A stretch of 10,999 nt of DNA from an uncultured Collinsella sp. Lineage in GTDB: Bacteria; Actinomycetota; Coriobacteriia; Coriobacteriales; Coriobacteriaceae. The notes beneath the pieces are model-generated. The model had not been told where the DNA came from. It did no database searches and worked only from the letters and a program-made list of their open reading frames with translations. The DNA is taken from positions 1 through 10,999 of the forward strand of contig UROM01000051.1 of NCBI GenBank assembly GCA_900549455.1, read 5' to 3'. The number at the start of each line of letters is the position of its first letter. Position 1 is the first letter of the stretch. Both the position numbers and the translations under genes were made by a program. Of this stretch, positions 1 through 6,905 are shown piece by piece.

Positions 1-36
1 GAGTCTCGTGGGCTCGGAGATGTGTATAAGAGACAG
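1..36 (+). other. Residual Illumina Nextera sequencing adapter
   Basis: Bases 3-36 match the Nextera Read-2 transposase adapter. They end in the 19-base Tn5 mosaic end AGATGTGTATAAGAGACAG at 18-36. Bases 1-2 would be the tail of the index-side primer. This is library DNA left on the contig end, not genome. Translated in frame from position 8 it gives the peptide MGSEMCIRDR, which should be treated as an adapter artefact wherever it is seen. Genuine sequence begins at about 37. Confidence 0.97.
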
Positions 37-124
37 AATCGTTCCTTTCTATTCGTCACGGACCGTTTCCGTGATGGTTAGACGAAAGCGGTGCGGGTGC
101 GCATTTTCGCAACAGGTGGCAGGT

Positions 125-634
125 TTAGTCTTCTGCCTGCGCAACCCGCACCTTGACGCGCGTGGGATTGCCATGGGCGTCGTAGGTCTTGGCGTCGAGC
201 GCTTGAATCTCGATATACGCCTCACCTTCTTTGATGTCGCCTGCAGGGCAGGTCTCAACGGTCTTGCCGGTCTCGACCACGCCCGATTCATAGATGGTCT
301 CGTCGTTTTGGATCACGCGGAAACGCTGGGGAAACTTGTTATCCTGGACGTTTTGCACGTTGACGCGCAACTTGCCGCTTTTTTGTAGCTGGGCGACCGG
401 TGCGACCGAGATCGTCATCATGTTGTCACGGACGATGGCATCGAGCTCGTCCTGGATTTCTTGGCGCGACTTACCCTCTGCCGTTGTGACCGAGGTGCCC
501 GTCTCGGTGACAGGCTTTGACTGCCAGGCGTAAAGGCCGACGGCGATAAGGGCGCAGGCGATAGCCAAGCAGACAACGCCGAGCCTTTTTCGATGTTTTG
601 ACCCCAGGGGGCTCGACTGCTTTCTTACGCTCAT
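125..634 (-). CDS. Membrane-anchored hypothetical protein with extracytoplasmic beta-rich domain
   Basis: This 169-aa protein has a basic N-terminus (KHRKR, about residues 13-17), then one hydrophobic helix (about 18-38, LGVVCLAIACALIAVGLYAW) that is an uncleaved anchor or signal sequence. A polar, mainly extracytoplasmic domain of about 130 residues follows. It starts with an acidic helix (SRQEIQDELDAIV) and continues in alternating hydrophobic and polar stretches that suggest a small Ig-like beta sandwich. The pattern (QEIQxELD near the anchor, then 'IYESGVVETGK') resembles small accessory membrane proteins seen beside surface adhesins and conjugative elements in Gram-positive bacteria; this is a recollection of pattern, not a search result. 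Its ATG overlaps the stop of the upstream gene (ATGA, 631-634), so the two are translationally coupled. No lipobox Cys is visible. Function is unknown. Confidence 0.8.
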   Translation of the reverse strand: MSVRKQSSPLGSKHRKRLGVVCLAIACALIAVGLYAWQSKPVTETGTSVTTAEGKSRQEIQDELDAIVRDNMMTISVAPVAQLQKSGKLRVNVQNVQDNKFPQRFRVIQNDETIYESGVVETGKTVETCPAGDIKEGEAYIEIQALDAKTYDAHGNPTRVKVRVAQAED

Positions 635-927
635 GCGGCATCCTTAGTGGTATAGACGCGCGCGAACGTGGACGGATCGGCGCCAAAGAGCATGTGGAGC
701 ATGAGGCGTCGTGAGTAGATGAGCTCGTCGAAGTTTGGGTCGAGTTTGATGTCGTGGATGTGGGCGATGTGGTGAGCGAGCGCCGAAAACGATTCGGGAT
801 CGCAGATCACGTCGGTGGTGACGTGATAGACAGCCGCATCGGGAAATGCCTTTTCGTCGAACGGCAGAAGATACGGGTCATCGTCGACTTCGATGGCGAC
901 GCCGTACTGGGGCCAGTAATATGCCAT
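631..927 (-). CDS. Hypothetical 98-aa soluble protein
   Basis: The protein is acidic and His/Asp-rich, with no signal peptide or membrane helix. The start is the ATG at 927-925, preceded on the minus strand by a strong Shine-Dalgarno (AGGGAGGT, four bases before ATG). Visible features are an N-terminal YYWPQYGVAIEVDDDP segment, LLPFDEKAFPD, and a His cluster (LAHHIAHIHDIKLD). The compact beta-strand with acidic residues (VAIEVDDD) loosely recalls PD-(D/E)xK nuclease-like folds, but no complete active site can be assigned, so no function is proposed. It is the first gene of a two-gene unit and overlaps the downstream membrane protein gene by four bases. Confidence 0.78.
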   Translation of the reverse strand: MAYYWPQYGVAIEVDDDPYLLPFDEKAFPDAAVYHVTTDVICDPESFSALAHHIAHIHDIKLDPNFDELIYSRRLMLHMLFGADPSTFARVYTTKDAA

Positions 928-998
928 GGGGACCTCCCTGCTTTTGGGCCAAACCTTCTATTGGTTTTGGCTGTCGATGCCGACCGTATCAGGCGCAA

Positions 999-1033
999 CT
1001 TGACCGATTTCTGACCAAATGCTTGACGGATTT
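999..1033. repeat. Pair of 12-bp direct repeats
   Basis: CTTGACCGATTT (999-1010) and CTTGACGGATTT (1022-1033) differ at one base and are 23 bp apart start to start, close to two helical turns. They lie between two divergent genes, a usual place for tandem regulator sites. A binding role is inference only. Confidence 0.4.
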
Positions 1034-1248
1034 GCATCGCCGCAGGTGAGAGGCGGTAAAAAATATCTCAAGTTTTTTCGAGCACCAATTGTGCGTGTGG
1101 CTGCGATGGGAGGGAGCGCGTTAAATAGAGCGTCTGCCGAGAAAACGTCGCCGCTTGCCGAATTGCACAAACGTAAAATTCGCCAATTATGGAGACGGTC
1201 TCAGTCACGTCGACGAAACGATGCGGTAACATCTCCCTGCAAATACTG

Positions 1249-1258
1249 TAGTTAACTA
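1249..1258. promoter_or_regulatory. Perfect 10-bp palindrome upstream of dehydrogenase operon
   Basis: TAGTTAACTA is a perfect palindrome ending just before the GGGGGAG Shine-Dalgarno (1261-1267). It could be half of an operator or chance. Its position would let a bound repressor block transcription of, or ribosome access to, the operon leader. Confidence 0.25.
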
Positions 1259-1272
1259 AAGGGGGAGTTCGC

Positions 1273-2874
1273 GTGTCTGCAGCCATCAAACCCTTCGGCG
1301 ACGAGTTCGAAGAATATGGTCGCGATGAATCTCGCATATCGGGCGAGGCGTCGAGCATCTCGTTTCCGACAACGGAGGACGAAGTCCGCGCCATTCTGCG
1401 AAAGCTCCATGCCGAGCATGTTCCGATAACGGTCCAAGGCGCTCGAACCGGTCTGGCTGCCGGTGCCGTGCCCCACGGCGGACATATCCTCAACACTTCT
1501 CGTATGAATCGCTACCTGGGTCTTCGCCGCGACGAGCAGGGCCGTTTTCTGCTGCGCGTGGAGCCGGGGGTCGTGCTTTCGGAGTTGCGCAAGCAGCTGG
1601 GTAAGAAGGCATTGCCGACCGCTGGCTGGGATCAGGTATCGCTTGAGGCCTATGAGGAGTTCCAGGCAGCTCCCGAGCAGTTCTTCCCCACCGATCCCAC
1701 CGAGGCATCTGCCTGCCTGGGCGGTATGGCGGCGTGCAATGCCTCCGGTGCCCGCAGCTACGCCTATGGCCCCATGCGCCCGCACGTTACGGGGCTTCAC
1801 GTGGTGCTGGCGGACGGCGACCTGCTTGAGCTTCATCGAGGTCAGGCGCGCGCTGACGCACGCCACTTGTCGCTCGTGACGGCAGGGGGCCGCGCGCTCG
1901 AGCTGGATCTTCCCGGCTATACCATGCCCAAGACCAAAAACGCGTCGGGTTATTTCGTTTCGGACGATATGGACGCCATCGATCTTTTTATCGGTGCGTG
2001 CGGCACACTCGGCGTCATTACCGAGCTCGAGATCGCCCTGCAGGCGGCACCTTCGGTCGTATGGGGCGTGAGCTGCTTCTTCGATAGCGAGGACAAGGCG
2101 GTGTCCTTTACCGATTCCGTGCGCCCCGTGCTGTCCCATGCCGCCGCTATTGAGTATTTCGATGCCGGCGCCTTGGATATCCTTCGTCGCCAGCGTGAGC
2201 AGTCGACTGCGTTTGCCTCGCTGCCGGCGCTCGACGACGAGGCAAAGGTCTGTGTTTATGTGGAGCTCGACTGCGACGACGAGGCGCAGGCGACCGAGGA
2301 GCTGTACCACTTGGGATGGGTTTTGGAGCTTGCGGGCGGCCGCGACGACGCGACCTGGGTTGCGCGCACCGAGGTCGATCGCGAATGCCAGCGGTTCTTC
2401 CGCCACGCCGTTCCCGAGAGCGTCAACATGCTCATCGACGAGCGTCGCCGCACCGACCCCACCATTACCAAGCTGGGGTCGGATATGTCGGTGCCCAACG
2501 CGCGCCTGGCCGATGTCGTTGCCCTCTATCGCCGCACGTTGGCCGAAAGCGGGCTTGAGTCTGCCGCCTGGGGACATATTGGCAGCAACCATCTGCATGT
2601 GAATATCCTGCCGCGCGATGCGCAAGACTACCGTCGCGGTGGCGAGCTGTTTGCCCGGTGGGCTGCGGAGGTAACGGCTATGGGCGGCGCCGTTTCTGCC
2701 GAGCACGGCGTCGGCAAGATCAAAGCGGGCTTTTTGGAGACGATGTACGGCCACGAGGCCATGGTCGAATCGGCTCGACTCAAGCTGCAGCTCGATCCTG
2801 CCGGGCAGCTGGGCCGTGGCAACCTGTTTTCGGAGAAGCTCTTGGATGAACTCGTCCAGAAAGGGGGCGCGTGA
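1273..2874 (+). CDS. FAD-binding 2-hydroxyacid dehydrogenase (D-lactate dehydrogenase / glycolate oxidase GlcD type)
   Basis: This 533-aa flavoprotein of the vanillyl-alcohol-oxidase/PCMH superfamily oxidises a 2-hydroxyacid such as lactate or glycolate to the 2-oxoacid. The FAD_binding_4 domain spans about residues 35-250, with the FAD pyrophosphate loop VQGARTGLAAGAV (about 53-65), VEPGVVLSEL, FFPTDPTEAS and GGMAACNASGARSYAYG (about 136-162). The C-terminal FAD-oxidase domain has GSNHLHVNIL (about 436-445), whose His pair coordinates the active-site metal in relatives, and SAEHGVGKIK (about 475-485). There is no fused Fe-S domain, so electrons must leave through a partner, which the two following Etf genes supply. 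The start is a GTG at 1273, five bases after GGGGGAG. It is longer than the usual 460-500 aa. Its stop overlaps the next gene's GTG (GTGA, 2871-2874). Lactate is favoured as substrate from the Etf context, but the sequence does not fix it. Confidence 0.93.
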   Translation: MSAAIKPFGDEFEEYGRDESRISGEASSISFPTTEDEVRAILRKLHAEHVPITVQGARTGLAAGAVPHGGHILNTSRMNRYLGLRRDEQGRFLLRVEPGVVLSELRKQLGKKALPTAGWDQVSLEAYEEFQAAPEQFFPTDPTEASACLGGMAACNASGARSYAYGPMRPHVTGLHVVLADGDLLELHRGQARADARHLSLVTAGGRALELDLPGYTMPKTKNASGYFVSDDMDAIDLFIGACGTLGVITELEIALQAAPSVVWGVSCFFDSEDKAVSFTDSVRPVLSHAAAIEYFDAGALDILRRQREQSTAFASLPALDDEAKVCVYVELDCDDEAQATEELYHLGWVLELAGGRDDATWVARTEVDRECQRFFRHAVPESVNMLIDERRRTDPTITKLGSDMSVPNARLADVVALYRRTLAESGLESAAWGHIGSNHLHVNILPRDAQDYRRGGELFARWAAEVTAMGGAVSAEHGVGKIKAGFLETMYGHEAMVESARLKLQLDPAGQLGRGNLFSEKLLDELVQKGGA

Positions 2875-3692
2875 AGATGAGCGATTTCCATATGGTGGTG
2901 TGCGTCAAAGCGGTGCCGGGAAGCACCGAGGTCAAGATGGACCCCAAAACCAATACCATCGTGCGTGATGGCAGACAGGCGGTCATTAATCCCTTCGATG
3001 CAAGTGCCCTCGAATGCGCGCTGGCGCTCAAGGACGACTTTATCGGCTTTGGCATGGATGTACGCGTGACGGTGGTGTCGATGGGTATACCTGCAACCGA
3101 ATCGCTGTTGCGCGACTGCATTGCCCGCGGCGCCGATGACGCGCTGCTGCTGACCGATCGCGCCTTTGCGGGTGCGGACACGTTGGCGACCACCTATGCT
3201 CTCAAATGCGGCATCGAGGCGCTCGACGAGGACTTCGACCTGCTCATCTGCGGCAAGATGGCGGTGGATGGCGATACTGCCCAGATTGGCCCCGAGCTGG
3301 CCGGCGCCTTCGAGATTCCCTGCGTGACCGATGTGAGCTGCGTGCAGAGCGCGGGCTTTACGACGTGCGGTGCGCTTTCGCTCGTTCACGGTTGCGACGC
3401 CGGCGAGGAGACGGTCTATCTGGAGATGCCGTGCGCGATGACGACCGCCAAGGAGATCGGCCAGCTGCGCATGCCGAGCATCGCCGGCATTCGCGCGGCC
3501 GAAGATGCGGATGTGCGGGTGGTCTGTGCTGCCGATGTACATGCCGACCCCTCGCGTTGCGGCCTTGCCGGATCGCCGACGCAGGTCGTGCGCTCGTTTG
3601 TGCCCGACCGCGACCAAACGTGTGAGGCCATCGAGGGCACACCGGTCGAGCAAGCGGCAAAGCTTGCCAAGATTATCGAGGGGATGGCATAG
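2871..3692 (+). CDS. etfB: Electron transfer flavoprotein beta subunit (EtfB), bifurcating type
   Basis: EtfB of 273 aa pairs with EtfA to form the flavin electron carrier of the dehydrogenase. It opens with the family's VCVKAVPGSTEVKMD segment and carries INPFDASALECAL (about 43-55) and the signature CGKMAVDGDTAQIGPELAG (about 126-144). The DGDTAQIGP form is the one found in Etfs that bind a second FAD in EtfB in place of AMP, as in bifurcating Etfs; assignment as bifurcating is inferred from this and from the gene order. The start is uncertain: GTG at 2871 overlaps the upstream stop by four bases but lies only three bases after AGGGGG, whereas ATG at 2877 (MSDFHM) has a nine-base spacing. 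Either is possible and they differ by two residues. The gene abuts etfA with no gap. Confidence 0.93.
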   Translation: MKMSDFHMVVCVKAVPGSTEVKMDPKTNTIVRDGRQAVINPFDASALECALALKDDFIGFGMDVRVTVVSMGIPATESLLRDCIARGADDALLLTDRAFAGADTLATTYALKCGIEALDEDFDLLICGKMAVDGDTAQIGPELAGAFEIPCVTDVSCVQSAGFTTCGALSLVHGCDAGEETVYLEMPCAMTTAKEIGQLRMPSIAGIRAAEDADVRVVCAADVHADPSRCGLAGSPTQVVRSFVPDRDQTCEAIEGTPVEQAAKLAKIIEGMA

Positions 3693-4898
3693 ATGAGCGG
3701 ACTGATAATCGATAGCGAGGCATGTGTTGGCTGTGGCCGCTGCGTTCGCGCCTGTGCCTCGGGCGGCATTGTGGTGGAGGGCGAGCGCCCCAACCGCTGC
3801 GCCCATGTGACCGACGGCTGCATCCTATGCGGTGGGTGTGTCGACGCCTGCCCCGTCAACGCTATCTCGATCGAGCGTGACGAGGCCGCCGGTGCGGTGG
3901 ACCTTGATGCATATCGAGATATCTGGGTATTCGTTCAGACCGACGAGCACGATGTCGTGGCCCCGGTGGCCTACGAGCTCATGGGCAAGGGACGCGAGCT
4001 TGCCGATGCCCGTGGTTGCCGTCTGATGGCACTGGTCGGTATGGGCCCCAAGGGTTCTCTCGGCGGCCTGGAGCATCTGGTTTGCGCCGGTGCAGACGAG
4101 GTCCTGGTCTGTTGCGACGAGCGTCTGCGCCAGAACGATGCGGAGGTTTACGCCCGGTTGATCTGCGATTTGGTGGAAGAGCGCAAGCCCGAGGCCATTC
4201 TGTACGGTGCGACCGCCTTTGGCCGCGAACTGGCACCCGGCGTTGCCGTGCGTTTGCAGACGGGCCTTACGGCTGACTGCACCGTACTTTCGATGGATAC
4301 GGAGACGGGTCTGCTGCAGCAGACACGCCCGGCGTTTGGCGGCAACTTGATGGCCACCATTATCTGCCCCAATCATCGTCCCCAGATGGCAACGGTGCGT
4401 CCCGGCATCTTTGAGGCGCCCGAGTTTGACTACAGCCGCTCCGGAACGATTACCCAGGTATTCCTTGCGGAAGACGCCAAGGCTCGTGTCGAGATTTCGA
4501 TTCCCGCCGAGGAGCGGGGCCAGCAGGCTTCGATTGCCGATGCCGAGCGTCTGGTCGTGGTGGGCCGCGGCATTGGTTCCAAGAAAAACCTGCCGCTGAT
4601 GCGAAAGCTCGCCGAGGCTCTGGGAGCCGAGCTTGGCTGCACGCGACCTGTCGTGGAGGCCGGCTGGTTGGAGTATCGCCATCAGATTGGCCAGACAGGC
4701 GTATCGGTTTCGCCCAAGCTTCTCGTAAGTATCGGTGTTTCGGGCGCCATCCAGCATCTTGCCGGCATCGGTGGGGCGGAGTGCATTATCGCCATTAACG
4801 AGGACCCGGATGCCCCCATCTTTGGTGCTGCCCAGTACAAGGTTGTCGGCGATGCCGTCGAGGTCGTCGAGGAGCTGCTGGCCCAGCTTGAGCGCTAG
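3693..4898 (+). CDS. etfA: Electron transfer flavoprotein alpha subunit with N-terminal ferredoxin domain (EtfA/LctC type)
   Basis: This 401-aa fusion begins with a two-cluster ferredoxin domain (about 1-60): CVGCGRCVRAC (Cys 11, 14, 17, 21) and CILCGGCVDACP (Cys 43, 46, 49, 53), enough ligands for two [4Fe-4S] clusters. The first motif ends in Cys-Ala instead of the usual Cys-Pro. The EtfA nucleotide-binding domain follows (about 70-260). The C-terminal FAD domain has VVGRGIGSKKNLPL, EAGWLEYRHQIGQTG and the FAD-binding signature GVSGAIQHLAG...AINEDPDAPIF (about 349-380). Plain EtfA is about 320-340 aa; the extra N-terminus accounts for the length. Such ferredoxin-fused EtfA is known from the bifurcating lactate dehydrogenase LctBCD of Acetobacterium woodii. 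ATG at 3693 directly follows the etfB TAG, with GAGGGG nine bases before it. Its stop TAG lies in a CTAG shared with the convergent gene. Confidence 0.94.
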   Translation: MSGLIIDSEACVGCGRCVRACASGGIVVEGERPNRCAHVTDGCILCGGCVDACPVNAISIERDEAAGAVDLDAYRDIWVFVQTDEHDVVAPVAYELMGKGRELADARGCRLMALVGMGPKGSLGGLEHLVCAGADEVLVCCDERLRQNDAEVYARLICDLVEERKPEAILYGATAFGRELAPGVAVRLQTGLTADCTVLSMDTETGLLQQTRPAFGGNLMATIICPNHRPQMATVRPGIFEAPEFDYSRSGTITQVFLAEDAKARVEISIPAEERGQQASIADAERLVVVGRGIGSKKNLPLMRKLAEALGAELGCTRPVVEAGWLEYRHQIGQTGVSVSPKLLVSIGVSGAIQHLAGIGGAECIIAINEDPDAPIFGAAQYKVVGDAVEVVEELLAQLER

Positions 4899-5707
4899 GC
4901 GCGCGCCAGCCAGTCGCGCATCTCGTCCTTTAGGCGCTCCCAGGTCGCTTGCGTGGCGGGATCGGTAAAGGGGCGCACAATGCCAAAGGGCGCGTCGAGC
5001 AGGCGGTAGATATTGCCCTGTTCGCGCGCCAGTGCGCGGCTCGCTGGATAGACGAGCTCAAACATAAAGCAGATGAGTCCCACCAGGTAGTCTGCGGGCT
5101 CGTCGCGTTCGTCGCGTGCAACGCAGCGGCGCTCGTCAAAGGCGGCGAGCGCCGGTGTCGAGAACCGGCTGGCGAGAAATGTGTCCTCATCAACCTTGAG
5201 GATGGTGTCGACGGTGCTGTCGGCGATGGTGCGCATGATGTCGATCTTGTCGCCATCGCGCACAATATCGCAGAAGCGCCGCGTGCGCTCGTCGAGCTGC
5301 GCGGGTAGGCGGAAATCGCTGTGATAGGCAATGCTTGTGCGAATCAACTCGTCTTCTGCCGGGTTGTCGATAAAGTCGCGGATACTTGTTGCCGCGGGCG
5401 CGCCTGCAGGCGTTTCGCCAAAGAGGACCTCGACGCCCAACGCCGCATGGCTCATGCTTTCGGCATCCTTAAACGTGTCCCAGCGTCGCAGCTGCTCAAA
5501 GCGGCCCATATCGTGTAGCAGGCCGCAAAGCCACGCTAGGTCAATGACCTGCGGTGACCAGTCCTGTTCGCGCGCCACGGCATCGCATGCCTCGGCAACG
5601 TGGTACGTATGCTCGATTTTGAGTGCGATGCGCGGATTGGCGGCATCGTAAGCATCGGTATAGCGTTTGAAGGCCGCGATCGCCCGGCCCCGATCGATAG
5701 CTGTCAT
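4895..5707 (-). CDS. HD-domain metal-dependent phosphohydrolase
   Basis: This 270-aa cytoplasmic protein carries an HD domain. The likely metal ligands are His33 (EHTYHVAE), His65-Asp66 (GLLHDMGRF), His87 (MSHAALG), His129 (IAYHSDF) and Asp153 (VRDGDKID). The extra histidines fit the multi-metal HD subgroup that cleaves phosphomonoester or phosphodiester bonds of nucleotides. The substrate cannot be told from sequence. The ATG at 5707-5705 has a good ribosome binding site on the minus strand (AGGAAG, five bases before). The gene is convergent with etfA, with a four-base overlap at the 3' ends and no terminator hairpin with a T-tract between them. A GGCGCGCGCC palindrome lies just inside its 3' end (4898-4907). 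Confidence 0.88.
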   Translation of the reverse strand: MTAIDRGRAIAAFKRYTDAYDAANPRIALKIEHTYHVAEACDAVAREQDWSPQVIDLAWLCGLLHDMGRFEQLRRWDTFKDAESMSHAALGVEVLFGETPAGAPAATSIRDFIDNPAEDELIRTSIAYHSDFRLPAQLDERTRRFCDIVRDGDKIDIMRTIADSTVDTILKVDEDTFLASRFSTPALAAFDERRCVARDERDEPADYLVGLICFMFELVYPASRALAREQGNIYRLLDAPFGIVRPFTDPATQATWERLKDEMRDWLARA

Positions 5708-5747
5708 AATGACTTCCTAAAAAGCTGTGTCTTTCGATCCGGTGGCA

Positions 5748-5753
5748 ATTGTA
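5748..5753 (-). promoter_or_regulatory. Possible -10 box for the HD-domain gene
   Basis: On the minus strand this reads TACAAT, five of six matches to the sigma-70 -10 consensus, 41 bases upstream of the HD gene start. No convincing -35 box is seen at 16-18 bases, so this is weak. Confidence 0.3.
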
Positions 5754-5834
5754 GGTGAACTCGGTTGCTGCCGGGCGATGATTCTGCCGCATCGTTGAAT
5801 GCGGCTCGGAAAGCTTGTCGGGACGAGGAACGCT

Positions 5835-6527
5835 ATGGTGCTCAAAATCGTTAAAACCGTCTGGCCGGTGATGCTTACCTATGTTGCGATAGGCGCGCCG
5901 TGCGGAATGATCATGGCGCAGACGGGAATGGAACCCTGGATGGTTTTTGCTCTGAGCAGCACGTTCGTGACGGGCAGCGGACAGTTTATGGTCTGCAATC
6001 TATGGCTGGCAGGTGTGCCTGCGGCGTCGATTATCATAAGCGTCGCCGCAATCTCCTCGCGTTTTGCGCTTTACTCGGCATCGATTGCACCGCATCTGAG
6101 GGGTGCCTCGAAGCGTCAGACGCTGGCTGTTGCCGCGACACTTACCGAGGAGGCATATGGCATCTCGCTTGCCAAGCTGGTTGAAGGGGAGGACTGGGGT
6201 CCGCTCGAGTCCTTTGTGCTCAACGCGATCCTCATCGCAACATGGGGCGTTTCGTGTACGACGGGCGCCATCGTCGGCGCCGTTGTCGATGTCCCCACCG
6301 CTATTGCGGGTTTTGTCTGCACATCGCTCTTTATCTGCCTGCTCTTTTCGCAGCGGCTGTCGCGCGGCAATGTCGTAGCTGCCGGTTTGGCTGCGGTGTC
6401 CGTCGCCATATGCAAGTTCTTGGGATGGACGAATATCGCCGTGCCGGCAAGCGTGCTCGTCGGCGTTGCCGCGGCGCTTGCGTGCGATGCTCTCGCCGAA
6501 GGAAGGGGTGCTCGCGATGCCCGTTAA
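5835..6527 (+). CDS. azlC: AzlC family branched-chain amino acid exporter, large subunit
   Basis: This 230-aa polytopic inner-membrane protein pairs with AzlD to export branched-chain amino acids or their analogues. Family features are the Pro-Gly-rich first helix (WPVMLTYVAIGAPCGMIMAQ), LSSTFVTGSGQFMVCNLW, and SRFALYSASIAPHLRG, the counterpart of the conserved N-R-hxLY region. Several hydrophobic helices follow, up to ALACDALAEG. The start chosen is ATG 5835, four bases after GAGGAA. An in-frame ATG at 5799 would add 12 residues but has no ribosome binding site. It overlaps azlD by 11 bases, which implies coupled translation. The upstream gap to the divergent HD gene is 127 bp. Substrate within the family is not fixed by sequence. 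Confidence 0.9.
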   Translation: MVLKIVKTVWPVMLTYVAIGAPCGMIMAQTGMEPWMVFALSSTFVTGSGQFMVCNLWLAGVPAASIIISVAAISSRFALYSASIAPHLRGASKRQTLAVAATLTEEAYGISLAKLVEGEDWGPLESFVLNAILIATWGVSCTTGAIVGAVVDVPTAIAGFVCTSLFICLLFSQRLSRGNVVAAGLAAVSVAICKFLGWTNIAVPASVLVGVAAALACDALAEGRGARDAR

Positions 6528-6840
6528 TGAGTTTTTGGTCCTGTGGCTGTCGTCATGGGCGGCTATCGCGTTTTTCCGTATTGCCCCGGCGTTTGCCTTG
6601 CGCGGGAGAACGCTGTCGCCCCGCGTTACCGAAGCCTTGGGTTATATTCCGCCTGCCGCCTTTGCGGCGCTGGTCGCCAACGATTTGATAAGCCCTGGCG
6701 CTTTCGACGCCGGCTTGTGGCAGGGCTTGATTCCCTGGATTGCGGCTGCCGGCGTCGTGGCGGTGGCAATCAAGACAAAGTCGATGTTGTGGTGCTGCGT
6801 CTCGGGCATCGTGTTCTATATCGTTTTGAGCCTTGTATAA
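6517..6840 (+). CDS. azlD: AzlD family branched-chain amino acid exporter, small subunit
   Basis: This small membrane protein of 107 aa has about four hydrophobic helices, the usual AzlD length and partner of AzlC. Family-like residues are RIAPAFALRGRTLSPRVTEALGYIPPAAFAALVAND (helix-loop with a conserved Arg and the YIPPAA turn), then GLIPWIAAAGVVAVAIKTKSMLWCC and a C-terminal helix. The start ATG 6517 lies eight bases after GGAAGGGG; longer in-frame starts lack a binding site. Its start is inside the 3' end of azlC. No clear terminator follows before the next gene's promoter region. Confidence 0.88.
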   Translation: MPVNEFLVLWLSSWAAIAFFRIAPAFALRGRTLSPRVTEALGYIPPAAFAALVANDLISPGAFDAGLWQGLIPWIAAAGVVAVAIKTKSMLWCCVSGIVFYIVLSLV

Positions 6841-6905
6841 AAGCAGGGCGCGCTTACCGTCCTGGTCGACGAATCGAATTTCTCACCGAGCCGGTCTGCT
6901 TCTTC

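Larger units (their letters stand above)
928..1272. promoter_or_regulatory. Divergent intergenic region, 345 bp
   Basis: This gap separates the minus-strand hypothetical unit from the plus-strand dehydrogenase operon and must carry promoters for both. No ORF with a plausible ribosome binding site lies in it. Visible elements are the direct repeats CTTGACCGATTT (999-1010) and CTTGACGGATTT (1022-1033), an A-run/T-run inverted repeat at 1058-1078, AT-richer spots (TTAAATA 1121-1127, AATACT 1242-1247) and a palindrome at 1249-1258. No pair of -35/-10 boxes with good spacing stands out, so promoter positions are not assigned. Confidence 0.45.

Noticed and set aside
56..74. Hairpin TCACGGA/TCCGTGA downstream of the left unit
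   Set aside because: A 7-bp stem with no T-tract on the minus strand; too weak to call a terminator.
8..388. Plus-strand frame beginning MGSEMCIRDR
   Set aside because: Its start lies in adapter sequence and the rest is antisense to the better-supported gene at 125-634.
1252..2754. 500-codon open frame on the minus strand antisense to the dehydrogenase
   Set aside because: It is a GC-rich shadow of the plus-strand gene: His/Arg/Gly-rich, with no family motifs, while the opposite strand has clear FAD-domain motifs.
2628..4757. Long minus-strand open frames opposite etfB and etfA
   Set aside because: Same GC-driven shadow effect; no motifs, and the Etf signatures are on the plus strand.
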